Shown: one piece after another, positions 8,587 to 17,433 of the stretch
Layout of the letters: each line of letters starts with the position of its first letter
How positions within the stretch are numbered: the stretch's first letter is position 1
The notes under the pieces: model-generated
What the model saw: the letters and a program-made list of their open reading frames with translations, nothing else
What the model was told of the DNA's origin: nothing
Database searches by the model: none
Made by a program: the position numbers and the translations under genes
From: Gluconobacter cerevisiae
GTDB taxonomy: Bacteria > Pseudomonadota > Alphaproteobacteria > Acetobacterales > Acetobacteraceae
Direction of reading: 5' to 3'
NCBI RefSeq assembly: GCF_015244675.1
Contig: NZ_JABCQO010000003.1
Location: 1-64,000 of the forward strand
Length of the DNA stretch: 64,000 bases

Positions 8587-9494
8587 CAGCGGCGGCGACG
8601 CAGGATCAGCGTGGCCCAGTCGCCCTCACGCAAAATACGCTCCAGAACGAGACCCTGCCGCTGATGCGCCACCAGAACCATCCGCGCCTGACTGTAAAGC
8701 AGTCCGGCCAGAATGGCGGTCCCGTTCGGCGCAAGATTCAACGCCAGAGACTGCGCCATCCGACACAGTGGGCGGGCGAGAATATTGGCGAAAACCAGAT
8801 CATACGGTGCTTTGGCGCGCACGGCCTCGGTTTGCCAGCCATTGCCAAAACGGCAGTCCAGCAGATTGCCCTGACCGTTCAGCCGCGCGTTGAGCTTGGC
8901 CGTCCGGACGGACCAAGGCTCGATATCGACCGCCAGAACCGGACGATGCAGCAGCTTCGCCGCCGCCATGGCCAGAATACCGGACCCACATCCCATATCC
9001 AGAATACGCTGCGGCTTGCGATACGCCACCATCTCCAGAGCCCGCAGACAGCCGCGTGTGGAGCCATGCTCGCCCGAACCGAAGGCAATTCCCGCATCCA
9101 GTGTAATCGTCAGACGGGACTGATCCGGCGCGCCATGCAGATGAGTGCCACGAATGGCGAAGCGCTTGCCCACATTCTGTTGCGGAAAAGACTCATAGGT
9201 CCGGGCCAGCCAGCCTTCGGATTCGGTCGGGGTCCGTTCAAGTTCAGCCTCACAGCCGGTCAGCAGCCGCGCGACCGCCAGAGCGTTTTCGAGCTCGTCT
9301 TCCTTGAACCCCGTGTCCTTCACGCCTTCCACGCGCCAGTATTTCTGCGCGTCGTCGGCTTCAAAAATGCCTACCGTCTCGCAGGCGCACATGAGCGCCT
9401 GCTCGAACAGGGGAACAAAAGGCTCTTCAACCGTGATGGACAGGGTTTCGAGCGCACTGGCATGGCGACGGCCAATGCTGCGGGGTGCCATCAC
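8586..9494 (-). CDS. prmA: Ribosomal protein L11 methyltransferase
   Basis: SAM-dependent enzyme that trimethylates ribosomal protein L11. Diagnostic are AFGSGEHGSTRGCL (about 137-150, the PrmA version of AFGTGxHxTT) followed by SAM motif I ILDMGCGSGILAMAA (164-178) and the later DLVFANILARPL. The N-terminal 80 residues correspond to the L11-recognition domain. 302 aa is normal. The start is ATGATG overlapping the helicase stop. Confidence 0.93.
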   Translation of the reverse strand: MMAPRSIGRRHASALETLSITVEEPFVPLFEQALMCACETVGIFEADDAQKYWRVEGVKDTGFKEDELENALAVARLLTGCEAELERTPTESEGWLARTYESFPQQNVGKRFAIRGTHLHGAPDQSRLTITLDAGIAFGSGEHGSTRGCLRALEMVAYRKPQRILDMGCGSGILAMAAAKLLHRPVLAVDIEPWSVRTAKLNARLNGQGNLLDCRFGNGWQTEAVRAKAPYDLVFANILARPLCRMAQSLALNLAPNGTAILAGLLYSQARMVLVAHQRQGLVLERILREGDWATLILRRRR

Positions 9495-11713
9495 GATCTG
9501 ATCTCCACAAAGTTTGACATGACGCGCTTGACGCCACCGTTTTCAAAATTGATTTGCAACTGCGGCCCATCGGCACCGATAACCGTGCCTTCACCGAACC
9601 TGTGATGAAAAACCGTCGCCCCGATCGCGACGGTCGGCTCCGGCTTCACGTCATGAAGTTTCGGGCGAGGGGCGCTGAACCCTGACGGACGTGTGCTGGT
9701 GAGTGGCCCGGACGCGAACATGGAGGGTGCCGCCGCAGCCTGACGACGCGTCTCGAACGCCTGTCCATTCATCTGAACATGTTCGGACGGAATTTCCTCG
9801 ATGAAGCGGCTTGGCATTGAAGACTGCCAGTTCGCATAAATGCGTCGGCTGGCCGCATGCAGCACGATGGCCCGACGCCGCGCCCGCGTCAGGCCGACAT
9901 AAGCGAGTCGGCGCTCTTCCTCCAGCGCCCGGTTTCCACCTTCATCCAGCGACCGCTGGGACGGGAACACGCCTTCCTCCCAGCCCGGCAAGAACACCGT
10001 GTCAAACTCCAGCCCTTTGGCGCCGTGCAACGTCATGAGGCTGACCTTGTCGTCGGACGTCTCACTCTCCGTGTCCATGACAAGCGCGACGTGCTCCAGA
10101 AAGCCCTGAAGCGTTCCGAATTCGCCAATCGCGCGCAGAAGCTCGCGGATATTGTCCAAACGGCCCGGAGCCTCAACGGAACGGTCGTCCCGCCACATCT
10201 GAAGATAACCGCTGTCTTCAAGAAGCTGCTCGGCCGCAACGACGTGACCTTCAGTCTCCAGTGTGGCCTTGGCCCGCTGGAACGCGGCCATCAGCCCGCC
10301 CAGCGCCTCTTTGGACTTACCTTTGAGCAATCCTTCCTGAAGCTGCCAGTTCACCGCCGCCGTCAGCGGGCCGGGGAGGGCCCGTGCCTGAACATGCAGC
10401 TTCTGCACCGCCACTGCACCCACACCCCGTTTCGGAACATTGATGATTCGCTCGAACGCCAGATCATCCGCAGGCTGCGACAGGACGCGCAGATAGGCCA
10501 GACAATCCCGGATCTCAGCACGTTCGTAAAATCGCAGCCCGCCCACAACGCGATACGGAATCCCGATGAGCATCAGCCGTTCTTCAAACGGCCGCGTCTG
10601 GAACCCGGCTCGCATCAGAATGGCGATTTCCGAAAGCGGATGACCGTCAGCGCGCAGGCGCTCGATAGCACCACTTACGATTCGCGCTTCCTCGTCCGAA
10701 TCACGAACGCCGATGATCTGAACCTTCTCGCCGTCCGCATCCTCACGGCCCGGCCGCAACGTCTTGCCCAACCGTCCCTCATTATGAGCGATCAGCCCGG
10801 CAGCGGCAGCGAGGATCTGTGCTGTCGAGCGGTAATTGCGCTCCAGACGCACCACTTCCGCACCGGGAAAATCCTTTTCGAATCGCAGGATGTTCTCAAC
10901 TTCCGCCCCGCGCCAGGAATAGATCGACTGGTCGTCATCCCCCACGCAGGCAATGTTGGACGGTCCATGCTCGCGCTTCGCCAGCAGACGCAGCCACAGA
11001 TACTGAACGGTATTGGTATCCTGATACTCGTCTACGAGGATGTAGCGAAAACTCCGATGATACTGCGCCAGCACATTGGGCTGGTTCCGCAGGATCTCCG
11101 TCATGTGCAACATCAGATCGCCGAAATCACACGTGTTGAGCGCAATCAGACGTTCCTGATACGCTCGGTAGATCGCCAGCGCATGACCATTGGCAAAATC
11201 GGAATCTTCCGCCGGTGTCACCCGGTCGGACGTTAGACCGCGATCTTTCCAGCGCTGGATGATGCCCATGAGCTGGTTCGGCGGCCAGCGTTTGGTATCG
11301 ATCTTCCAAGGGTCCATGACCTGCTTGAGCAGGCGGATCTGATCGTCTGTGTCGAGAATATTGAAGCTGCTGGTCAGCCCCACATATTCCGCATGTCGCC
11401 GCAGCATCCGCGCGCAAATCGCATGAAACGTCCCCAGCCACAGCCCTTCCGCAGGCTCACCCAGAATCGCGCTGACACGCTCGCGCATTTCACGAGCGGC
11501 CTTGTTCGTGAAGGTCACGGCCAGAATCTGGCTCGGATAAGCGCGTCCGGTCAGGAGAATATGTGCAAAGCGCGTCGTCAGAACGCGCGTTTTGCCCGTT
11601 CCCGCACCCGCCAGAATGAGGAGCGGGCCTTCGGTCGTCTCGATGGCGCGTCTCTGCTCCGGGTTGAGACGGGAGAGATACTCGGGTGTGGGGGAAGGAA
11701 GGTCTTGCGGCAC
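9491..11713 (-). CDS. uvrD: UvrD/PcrA-type 3'-5' DNA helicase
   Basis: Superfamily 1A helicase for nucleotide excision and mismatch repair and for removal of proteins from DNA. All helicase motifs are in order: Q-motif and Walker A (LNPEQRRAIE, LAGAGTGKT), DEYQDTN (motif II), GDDDQSIYSWRGA (III), VRLERNYRS (IV), SLMTLHGAKGLEFD (V) and VGLTRARRRAIV (VI). The frame is open upstream to 11932, but homology begins just before LNPEQ. I favour the GTG at 11713 (MPQDLPSP...; GGGAGG nearby but very close), with ATG 11797 as the alternative; the latter would overlap the divergent radC-like gene. 740 aa from GTG. A C-terminal Tudor-like tail (GATVFHHRFGEGTVIG) is typical. Confidence 0.93.
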   Translation of the reverse strand: MPQDLPSPTPEYLSRLNPEQRRAIETTEGPLLILAGAGTGKTRVLTTRFAHILLTGRAYPSQILAVTFTNKAAREMRERVSAILGEPAEGLWLGTFHAICARMLRRHAEYVGLTSSFNILDTDDQIRLLKQVMDPWKIDTKRWPPNQLMGIIQRWKDRGLTSDRVTPAEDSDFANGHALAIYRAYQERLIALNTCDFGDLMLHMTEILRNQPNVLAQYHRSFRYILVDEYQDTNTVQYLWLRLLAKREHGPSNIACVGDDDQSIYSWRGAEVENILRFEKDFPGAEVVRLERNYRSTAQILAAAAGLIAHNEGRLGKTLRPGREDADGEKVQIIGVRDSDEEARIVSGAIERLRADGHPLSEIAILMRAGFQTRPFEERLMLIGIPYRVVGGLRFYERAEIRDCLAYLRVLSQPADDLAFERIINVPKRGVGAVAVQKLHVQARALPGPLTAAVNWQLQEGLLKGKSKEALGGLMAAFQRAKATLETEGHVVAAEQLLEDSGYLQMWRDDRSVEAPGRLDNIRELLRAIGEFGTLQGFLEHVALVMDTESETSDDKVSLMTLHGAKGLEFDTVFLPGWEEGVFPSQRSLDEGGNRALEEERRLAYVGLTRARRRAIVLHAASRRIYANWQSSMPSRFIEEIPSEHVQMNGQAFETRRQAAAAPSMFASGPLTSTRPSGFSAPRPKLHDVKPEPTVAIGATVFHHRFGEGTVIGADGPQLQINFENGGVKRVMSNFVEIRS

Positions 11714-11740
11714 CCTCCCGATATAGAGTGAGATACCGTC

Positions 11741-12430
11741 ATGGCCAACACCTATCCCCGGATCGATCTGACACGCGGCACCGGTCCACAGGGACATCGG
11801 GCGAGAATGCGTGCACGCGTGCTGAACACGGGTGCGAGCACGCTGGCAGACTATGAAATTCTGGAAATGCTTCTTTTCGCCGGTGTGCCCCGCAAAGATA
11901 CGAAGCCACTCGCCAAAGGACTGATCGGACATTTCGGCAGTCTGGTCGAGGTCTTTCGCGCTCCAACGCAGGCCCTACGAGCAGCGGGCCTGAAAGACGA
12001 CGCCATCCGTGTCCTGCGCCTCCCCGGCGTTGCAGCGGAGCGGCTGGCGTCTTCGGAACAGCGCGAACGTCCGATGCTGAGCAACTGGGATCAACTCGTA
12101 ACCTATCTCGATCAGGCGCTTGAGGGAGGGATATCAGGACAGTTCCGGCTACTCTATCTCGACAACCGTAATCGCCTTCTGGCGGATGAGGCGGCACCCG
12201 ACGCCGATACGCCAACCAAACGCAACCGCGCCATCGCCATCAGGGCACTTGCATTGCACGCCACAGCCCTGATTGGGTTTTACGTCCATCCAACAGAGCG
12301 TCCCGAAGATCTATCACAGGCGGCCAGACAGCTGGATTTTGCAATGCGCCCCCTGTCCATCACACTTCATGATGTGCTCATCACAGGCGAGGGGCCACCC
12401 TCCAGCATGCGTCAGGGAGGGTTACTGTAA
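11741..12430 (+). CDS. RadC-family protein with ruined JAMM site
   Basis: First of two adjacent RadC-like genes. The N-terminal helix-hairpin-helix part is recognisable (ADYEILEMLLFAGVPRKDTKPLAK; LKDDAIRVLRLPG). In the C-terminal JAB/MPN domain the metal-binding HxHPSGDP block of RadC is replaced by FYVHPTERPEDLS: the first His is Tyr and the Ser/Asp ligands are gone, as is the TVNHTPVYPRE segment. So the fold is probably kept without metalloprotease-like chemistry. 229 aa. The last base of its stop is immediately followed by the ATG of the intact paralogue. Divergent from uvrD. Confidence 0.85.
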   Translation: MANTYPRIDLTRGTGPQGHRARMRARVLNTGASTLADYEILEMLLFAGVPRKDTKPLAKGLIGHFGSLVEVFRAPTQALRAAGLKDDAIRVLRLPGVAAERLASSEQRERPMLSNWDQLVTYLDQALEGGISGQFRLLYLDNRNRLLADEAAPDADTPTKRNRAIAIRALALHATALIGFYVHPTERPEDLSQAARQLDFAMRPLSITLHDVLITGEGPPSSMRQGGLL

Positions 12431-13177
12431 ATGGAGAGCGAAACGAGCGGCTTTTCGGATGGCATGGTGGGTCTGTCATCGGCCGATCTGAGACAGATCA
12501 CTACCCTGACCGAGACACCCTCAAAACTTGAACCGCCGCTCGCTCTTCTGACGGGCCGCGGGCGCCATCTCGACGATGAGACCCTGCTGCATCTGATGAC
12601 CGTCCTGTTCACCGGACGTGAGGAGGGCAGCGCCGAACTTTCACGTACGCTCTTTACCCGTTTTGGATCGCTAGCTGCCGTTCTCTCAGCAAGCAATCGC
12701 GAACTTGAAGGCATCACGAATATGGGCACGCATATGGCGCCTATGATTCGCCTCCTTCAGGAAGCGGCACTTCGATATAACCGCGCGCGCCTTCCGCCTG
12801 AAGACGTGCTCGATAGCGAACAGAAACTGCTCGATTATCTCACAGCCCGTCTGGCGCGGGAAAATATCGAGCAGTTCCGAATTCTGTTTCTGAACGAAAA
12901 GAACAGTCTGATCGCTGACGAGGCTCAGGCCAGAGGCACGGTGAACCATACGCCCGTCTATCCACGCGAAGTTGCGCGACGCGCCGTTGAAGTCGGCGCC
13001 AACGCACTTGTTCTGGTCCACAACCATCCAAGCGGCGACCCCACCCCCTCAGAAGCCGACCTTCAGATGACCATGCAGGTTCAGGCCGCGCTGGATGTGG
13101 TCGGCGTCACGATCGCGGACCATTTCATCATCGGCAACGGCCGCCACACCAGTTTCCGGCGTAGCAACCTGCTCTAA
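12431..13177 (+). CDS. radC: RadC-family protein (intact JAMM motif)
   Basis: Full RadC domain set: an N-terminal UPF0758/HhH region (LDDETLLHLMTVLFTGREEG) and a C-terminal JAB/MPN domain with GTVNHTPVYPRE followed by VLVHNHPSGDPTPSEAD, the complete E...HxHP...SxxD metal site. RadC was once linked to recombination repair; its true role is unsettled, and relatives are common on mobile elements. 248 aa. Zero-gap junction with the degenerate copy upstream suggests coupled expression and possibly a hetero-oligomer. Its 3' end faces purK. Confidence 0.93.
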   Translation: MESETSGFSDGMVGLSSADLRQITTLTETPSKLEPPLALLTGRGRHLDDETLLHLMTVLFTGREEGSAELSRTLFTRFGSLAAVLSASNRELEGITNMGTHMAPMIRLLQEAALRYNRARLPPEDVLDSEQKLLDYLTARLARENIEQFRILFLNEKNSLIADEAQARGTVNHTPVYPREVARRAVEVGANALVLVHNHPSGDPTPSEADLQMTMQVQAALDVVGVTIADHFIIGNGRHTSFRRSNLL

Positions 13178-13183
13178 AACTTC

Positions 13184-14308
13184 TCAGCCCCGAGGCGGCA
13201 GAAGCCCTTCGAGGGCCAGTTCTCCGGGAAGGACGCCTCGCGGGAAAATGGTGTTTACATGGCCCATTTTCCGCCCCTCACGCGCCTCCGACTTTCCATA
13301 AAGATGGAGCGACGCCCCATCCGTCGCCAGAATGGCCGGAACACGTGCCATGTCTTCCGGACCGATCAGATTGTGCATAATCGCATCGGAATGGCGACGC
13401 GCAGGCGGCAGGGGAAGCCCTGTAACCGCACGAACATGCATCTCGAACTGATCGACCAGACACGCATCCATGGTCCAGTGACCGGAATTGTGCGGGCGAG
13501 GGGCAATCTCGTTCACCATGAGGCTTCCATCCGCCGCATGGAACATTTCCACGCCCATGATCCCAACCAGACCCAATGCTTCTGCAATCTGGGCCGCCAT
13601 ATCCTGGGCCTGTCGCGCAATATCGGGCATGACGCGGGCAGGCGCGAGCGTCACATCCAGAATACCGTTCCGGTGACGATTTTCAACCGTATCGAAACAG
13701 CGCACGGTCCCGTCCAGAGCCCGCACAACCATCACACTGAGCTCACGCTCGAAATCGATCATCTTCTCCGCAACAAGCGGGTAGGGAAGGTCTTCCAGAG
13801 CAGCAAGGGCCTCGACATCCGGCACGCGGAACTGCCCCTTGCCGTCGTAACCAAAGCGCGTGGTCTTGAGGATCAGAGGAAAACCCAGTGTTTCCAGCTC
13901 AGGCAGATCCTCCGGGCCATTGACCGCACGCCATGGCGCAAGGCTGACACCAATTCCGGACAGCCGCGTCTTTTCCGCAATCCGGTCCTGACTGATCCGA
14001 AGAATGTCACCTCCCGGACGCACCGGACGGCGTTTTTCCAGAAGCGCCAGACCCTCGGCATTGATGTTCTCGAATTCGAACGTCACCACATCGCAACGCG
14101 AGGCAAAATCCTCAAGCGTGGCAGGGTCGTCATAGGCCCCAACAGTAACGGAAGCAGCGACTTCTGTGGCCGGGCTCGGGAACTCCGGGCTCAGAACATG
14201 CACATGATAGCCGAGTTTTGATGCAGCGACGGCAGACATGCGACCAAGCTGTCCACCACCAATGATCCCGATCGTACTGCCGGGCGCAAAAATGTCCTGT
14301 GTGTTCAT
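13184..14308 (-). CDS. purK: N5-carboxyaminoimidazole ribonucleotide synthase
   Basis: ATP-grasp enzyme of purine synthesis that carboxylates AIR to N5-CAIR. It begins with the dinucleotide-like [11 protein letters not shown] (13-23); [17 protein letters not shown] is the ATP-binding loop and [17 protein letters not shown] the catalytic signature. 374 aa, normal. It overlaps purE by 4 bases, forming the classical purEK pair. Confidence 0.97.
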   Translation of the reverse strand: MNTQDIFAPGSTIGIIGGGQLGRMSAVAASKLGYHVHVLSPEFPSPATEVAASVTVGAYDDPATLEDFASRCDVVTFEFENINAEGLALLEKRRPVRPGGDILRISQDRIAEKTRLSGIGVSLAPWRAVNGPEDLPELETLGFPLILKTTRFGYDGKGQFRVPDVEALAALEDLPYPLVAEKMIDFERELSVMVVRALDGTVRCFDTVENRHRNGILDVTLAPARVMPDIARQAQDMAAQIAEALGLVGIMGVEMFHAADGSLMVNEIAPRPHNSGHWTMDACLVDQFEMHVRAVTGLPLPPARRHSDAIMHNLIGPEDMARVPAILATDGASLHLYGKSEAREGRKMGHVNTIFPRGVLPGELALEGLLPPRG

Positions 14309-14829
14309 TCGACAGGAACGTCCGCCACCGCAGCCGTCTGCGTCGCCCGCCAGGCATCCAGACGCGCCATGACCTGCCCATCGGAAACCGAGAGGATCGA
14401 CGCGGCCAGAAGCCCCGCATTGATCGCACCGGCCTTACCGATCGCCAGCGTACCGACTGGAACGCCACCGGGCATCTGGACGATGGAAAGCAGACTGTCC
14501 TGACCGTTCAGCGCCCGGCTCTGGACCGGAACACCGAGCACAGGAACGCTTGTCCAGGCTGCGCACATTCCCGGAAGATGCGCAGCTCCACCAGCACCCG
14601 CAATAATGACGTGCAGTCCACGCCGACGTGCCGTCTTGGCGTATTCCACCAGACGATCCGGAGTACGGTGTGCAGAAACGATCCGTCGTTCATGGGCAAT
14701 GCCCAGATCGTCGAGGATGTCGCAGGCGTGACGCATGGTGTCCCAGTCGGACTGGCTTCCCATGATGACGCCAACGCGGACAGGCACGTCGTCCTGAAGG
14801 GTTTCGTCGGCGGAGAGGATCTGGCTCAT
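14305..14829 (-). CDS. purE: N5-CAIR mutase
   Basis: Class I PurE, which moves the carboxyl group of N5-CAIR to C4 in purine synthesis. The substrate loop [13 protein letters not shown] (about 19-31) and the second signature [14 protein letters not shown] are intact, as is the SAHRTPDRL catalytic segment. 174 aa. Coupled to purK downstream (4-base overlap) and directly abutting the DUF465 gene upstream. Confidence 0.97.
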   Translation of the reverse strand: MSQILSADETLQDDVPVRVGVIMGSQSDWDTMRHACDILDDLGIAHERRIVSAHRTPDRLVEYAKTARRRGLHVIIAGAGGAAHLPGMCAAWTSVPVLGVPVQSRALNGQDSLLSIVQMPGGVPVGTLAIGKAGAINAGLLAASILSVSDGQVMARLDAWRATQTAAVADVPVE

Positions 14830-15030
14830 TCAGGCAATATTATCCGGGATGAGACGGGTCTCGATCCACGAAATCTCATCTTTGAGCTGAAGCTTGCGCT
14901 TTTTAAGACGCTGAAGCTGAAGCTGGTTGAGGGGATGATGGACGAGACGCTCGATGACGGTATCCAGATCACGATGCTCGCTGCGCAGTTCGTGCAGACG
15001 TTTCAGCATGGCATTGTCGTCAGTCATCAT
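14830..15030 (-). CDS. DUF465 (YdcH-like) small coiled-coil protein
   Basis: A 66-residue protein when read from ATGATG at 15030. The body is an amphipathic helix pair, RLHELRSEHRDLDTVIERL then LQRLKKRKLQLKDEI, the hallmark of DUF465. The frame is open further up, but those residues have no family character. It abuts purE without a gap and so is probably co-transcribed. DUF465 proteins are widespread in Proteobacteria and have no firm function. Confidence 0.85.
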   Translation of the reverse strand: MMTDDNAMLKRLHELRSEHRDLDTVIERLVHHPLNQLQLQRLKKRKLQLKDEISWIETRLIPDNIA

Positions 15031-15149
15031 GGCATCCGGTCCCGGAGAACAGTCAGGCATTGTGGAGAGACTGATTCTTTCCACTCTTTCCAATGCAGTA
15101 TCATGCCTGAAGGGCACCGGACCAGTACCCGTCAGGCATTCATCCCGGA

Positions 15150-15734
15150 TCAGGCGTGACTGTCGCTGTCCGGCACATAGGCTTCCACGACCGGCAGGGC
15201 ATGACCCTCACGCGCCAGTCGATCATTCGCAGACGTAACGGCGGCATGAAGATCGGTCTGAGTGCACAGACCGAGGATCACGGGGTCGCGCGGCTTGATG
15301 TTGGCGCTATTCCAATGCTGGCGATCGCGGACCTTGATGATGGTATCCTTGGTCGTGCCGAGCAGCTTGACAATCTGGGCTTCGGAAAGCTGCGGAAACT
15401 GGCGCAGAACGAACGCGATGGCGTCCGGACGGTCATTACGCTTGGCCACAGGGGTGTAGCGCGCGCCCTTGGCACGGCGTTTGACGGGGCTGGCCGTCGG
15501 CATGATCTTCAGGCGCGCATTGGTATCTTTTTCGCAGCGCTTGATTTCAGCTTCGGCAAGCTGGTGGTTTTTGACCGGGTCGTAGCCGTTGATTCCGGCC
15601 GCAACTTCGCCGTCTGCAATCGCCTGAACTTCAAGCGGGTGCATGCCACAGAATTCTGCGATCTGGGTAAAGGTCAGGCCGGTTTTCTCGATCAGCCAGA
15701 CGGCCGTCGCCTTGGGCATCAAAGGCAGGGTCAT
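15150..15734 (-). CDS. DUF1013 protein, TrcR-like cell-cycle regulator
   Basis: The ATG at 15734 follows AAGGA at good spacing, which decides the start over a longer open frame. The sequence MTLPLMPKATAVWLIEKTGL, GYDPVKNHQLAEAEIKRCE and later LLGTTKDTIIKVRDRQHWN is the pattern of DUF1013, an alphaproteobacterial family. The Caulobacter member, TrcR, is an RNA-polymerase-associated cell-cycle regulator. Two helix-turn-helix-like segments (FTQIAEFCGMHPLEVQAI; LSEAQIVKLLGTTKDTI) are visible. 194 aa. Role here by homology only. Confidence 0.85.
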   Translation of the reverse strand: MTLPLMPKATAVWLIEKTGLTFTQIAEFCGMHPLEVQAIADGEVAAGINGYDPVKNHQLAEAEIKRCEKDTNARLKIMPTASPVKRRAKGARYTPVAKRNDRPDAIAFVLRQFPQLSEAQIVKLLGTTKDTIIKVRDRQHWNSANIKPRDPVILGLCTQTDLHAAVTSANDRLAREGHALPVVEAYVPDSDSHA

Positions 15735-15910
15735 GTCGATGCGTTCCTTGCTGGGACACGGATGGAGCCGGCTTCCGCAGGCACCGATCGGGCGTATCCG
15801 GCGAGGAAACAATCCCGCCCGGGATATGATCGCGGCACCTGCTGGATGCTCTGCGATAATGCAGACGGGTATGGGCCACCAAAGCCTCGATGGTCAAGCA
15901 CCAAAACGGA

Positions 15911-15935
15911 AAGGCGTGCTTTTAGGGCACACCTT
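15911..15935 (-). terminator. Probable terminator of hsp20
   Basis: AAGGCGTGC (15911-15919) and GCACACCTT (15927-15935) pair over 9 positions with one G-T wobble and a 7-nt loop, right after the hsp20 stop. The following minus-strand bases include a short T run (TCCGTTTT), so the signal is moderate. Confidence 0.5.
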
Positions 15936-15943
15936 CCCTGCGC

Positions 15944-16402
15944 TTATGCGGTGTAAACCGTTCCAGACGGGGCGGTCTGCCCCGTTCCGCTCCGAACCGG
16001 AATACGACGCGGTCTGGCAGCCTCCGGCACGACCTGCCGGACCATGATGGACAGCAGCCCATTCACCAGATCCGCCTGATCGATTTCCGTATGGTCCGCC
16101 AGCACGAAACGGCGCTCGAACGCCCGCGTAGCGATACCGCGATGCAGCCATTCCCGGTCACGACTGTTCTCGGGAACGCTTCCGCGTACGACAAGCGTAT
16201 TGTCTTCCTGAACGACGTCCACATCTTCAGGCCGGAAGCCCGCAAGAGCCATCGTCAGGACGTAGTTCGTCTCGCCGGTTTTTTCGATATTGTAAGGGGG
16301 GTAACTTGGAAGGGCCTGGGCATTGGCAACATTGCCAGCCATCGTGGCCAGTCGGTCAAAGCCGATCGCGCTGCGAAACAGCGGCGTAAAGTCGTAAGTC
16401 AT
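15944..16402 (-). CDS. Small heat shock protein Hsp20
   Basis: ATP-independent holdase of the IbpA/HspA type. The alpha-crystallin domain runs from about residue 35 to 130: YPPYNIEKTGETNYVLTMAL, then the A-G-doublet region IATRAFERRFVLADH with its NGLLSIMV strand. The C-terminal I-x-I/V element is IPV. 152 aa. AGGAGG lies 5 nt before the ATG. A heat-shock promoter and a possible SD-masking hairpin are listed separately. Confidence 0.95.
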   Translation of the reverse strand: MTYDFTPLFRSAIGFDRLATMAGNVANAQALPSYPPYNIEKTGETNYVLTMALAGFRPEDVDVVQEDNTLVVRGSVPENSRDREWLHRGIATRAFERRFVLADHTEIDQADLVNGLLSIMVRQVVPEAARPRRIPVRSGTGQTAPSGTVYTA

Positions 16403-16407
16403 TGAAA

Positions 16408-16424
16408 CCTCCTTCTGGCAGGAA
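16408..16424 (-). promoter_or_regulatory. Possible SD-masking RNA thermometer hairpin
   Basis: In the hsp20 leader, TTCCT (complement of 16420-16424) can pair with AGGAG of the AGGAGG Shine-Dalgarno (complement of 16408-16413) around a 6-nt loop, giving a weak 5-bp hairpin that would melt with heat. Small heat-shock genes of alphaproteobacteria often carry such ROSE or fourU-like thermometers. Inferred from local pairing only. Confidence 0.4.
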
Positions 16425-16504
16425 TCATCTGGCGCATTTCCCTGTATGGCAAAATGCTATGGTCAAACCAGCCACGACCCGAACGGCATCGCGGCTGATT
16501 CTCC

Positions 16505-16533
16505 AGATAGGTTCCGACCTGCCCGCCTTCAAG
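16505..16533 (-). promoter_or_regulatory. RpoH (sigma-32) type promoter of hsp20
   Basis: On the minus strand CTTGAA (complement of 16528-16533), a 16-nt spacer and CCTATCT (complement of 16505-16511) match the alphaproteobacterial RpoH consensus CTTGAn-N16-18-CnTATnT. Predicted transcription start near 16498 gives a leader of about 95 nt to the hsp20 ATG. The fit is strong and the gene is an expected target. Confidence 0.75.
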
Positions 16534-16558
16534 AGAAAGCGGGAGGAGGGGCACCGAA

Positions 16559-16786
16559 TTACTTCGTGCGCGTACCGATGCCTGCAAAGCGCTTGTTGAA
16601 CTTTGCAACCTGGCCTCCGGTATCCATCATACGCTGGACGCCCGTCCAGGCCGGATGGGACTTCGGATCAACGTCGAGACGCAGCGTCGCGCCTGCTTCA
16701 CCGTAGCAGGAATGCGTCTTGTATTCGGTCCCGTCGGTCATGATGACGGTGATCTCGTGGTAGTCAGGATGGATGCCGGATTTCAT
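16559..16786 (-). CDS. rpmE: 50S ribosomal protein L31
   Basis: A 75-residue L31, read from the ATG at 16786 that follows GGAGA. Features: [12 protein letters not shown] at the start, [13 protein letters not shown], the conserved [20 protein letters not shown] end. The four zinc-binding cysteines of the C+ form are absent; only Cys27 remains, so this is the zinc-independent C- form usual in alphaproteobacteria. Confidence 0.97.
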   Translation of the reverse strand: MKSGIHPDYHEITVIMTDGTEYKTHSCYGEAGATLRLDVDPKSHPAWTGVQRMMDTGGQVAKFNKRFAGIGTRTK

Positions 16787-16974
16787 GAATGTCTCTCCAT
16801 AAAGAAAGCTCCGATGCCGACCGGAGCGAATCATCAGGCGCGTATAACGGAAACCGCTTCTGGATGAAAGTGGCCTTTACTGGATCATGTGAGTCCGTTT
16901 ATCCCTTGCAATGAAAGCGGGCTCGAATGTCAGGCCTGCAACCGTGCCTTCACGGATCTCAAGAAAGGTTTGAT

Positions 16975-17433
16975 ATGAGCGAGACCAAACACACCCTGCA
17001 CGCCCCGGGCTGGATGAGCGATTTTCAGAAGTTCATCATGCGTGGCAATGTTCTCGACCTCGCCGTCGGTGTCGTGATCGGTGCATCGTTCAGTGCGATC
17101 GTCGGCAGTGCGGTCAAGGATGTCATGACACCGTTCATCGGCCTTCTCACCGGCGGCGTCGACTTCTCGAACCTGTTCATCACCCTTAAGGGGCCGGTCA
17201 AGGACACACTTTCCGAAGCCCAGAAGGCCGGAGCAGTGACCGTGAATATCGGTCTGTTCCTGAATTCCGTCATCCAGTTCCTGATCGTTGCATTCTTCAT
17301 CTTCTGGCTGACCCGCATCCTCAGCAAGCTGAGCCGCAAACAGGCAGAAGCACCTGCCGCTCCGCCAGCACCGACCAAGGAAGAAGTTCTTCTCACGGAA
17401 ATCCGCGACCTGCTGGCGCAGAAAAACGCCTGA
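16975..17433 (+). CDS. mscL: Large-conductance mechanosensitive channel
   Basis: MscL, the pentameric emergency valve that opens under hypo-osmotic shock. ATG at 16975 follows AAAGG. The signature FIMRGNVLDLAVGVVIGASF forms the N-terminal amphipathic helix and TM1; IGLFLNSVIQFLIVAFFIFWL is TM2; a charged C-terminal helix (EEVLLTEIRDLLAQKNA) follows. 152 aa. Its stop shares a base with the ATG of the next lipoprotein gene (TGATG). Confidence 0.97.
   Translation: MSETKHTLHAPGWMSDFQKFIMRGNVLDLAVGVVIGASFSAIVGSAVKDVMTPFIGLLTGGVDFSNLFITLKGPVKDTLSEAQKAGAVTVNIGLFLNSVIQFLIVAFFIFWLTRILSKLSRKQAEAPAAPPAPTKEEVLLTEIRDLLAQKNA

Noticed and set aside
9857-11236. 459-codon plus-strand open frame antisense to the helicase gene
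   Set aside because: Typical GC-rich shadow: low-complexity Arg/Gln/His-rich translation, no family, and the opposite strand has all UvrD motifs.
13259-14221. 320-codon plus-strand open frame antisense to purK
   Set aside because: Shadow; purK motifs are on the other strand.
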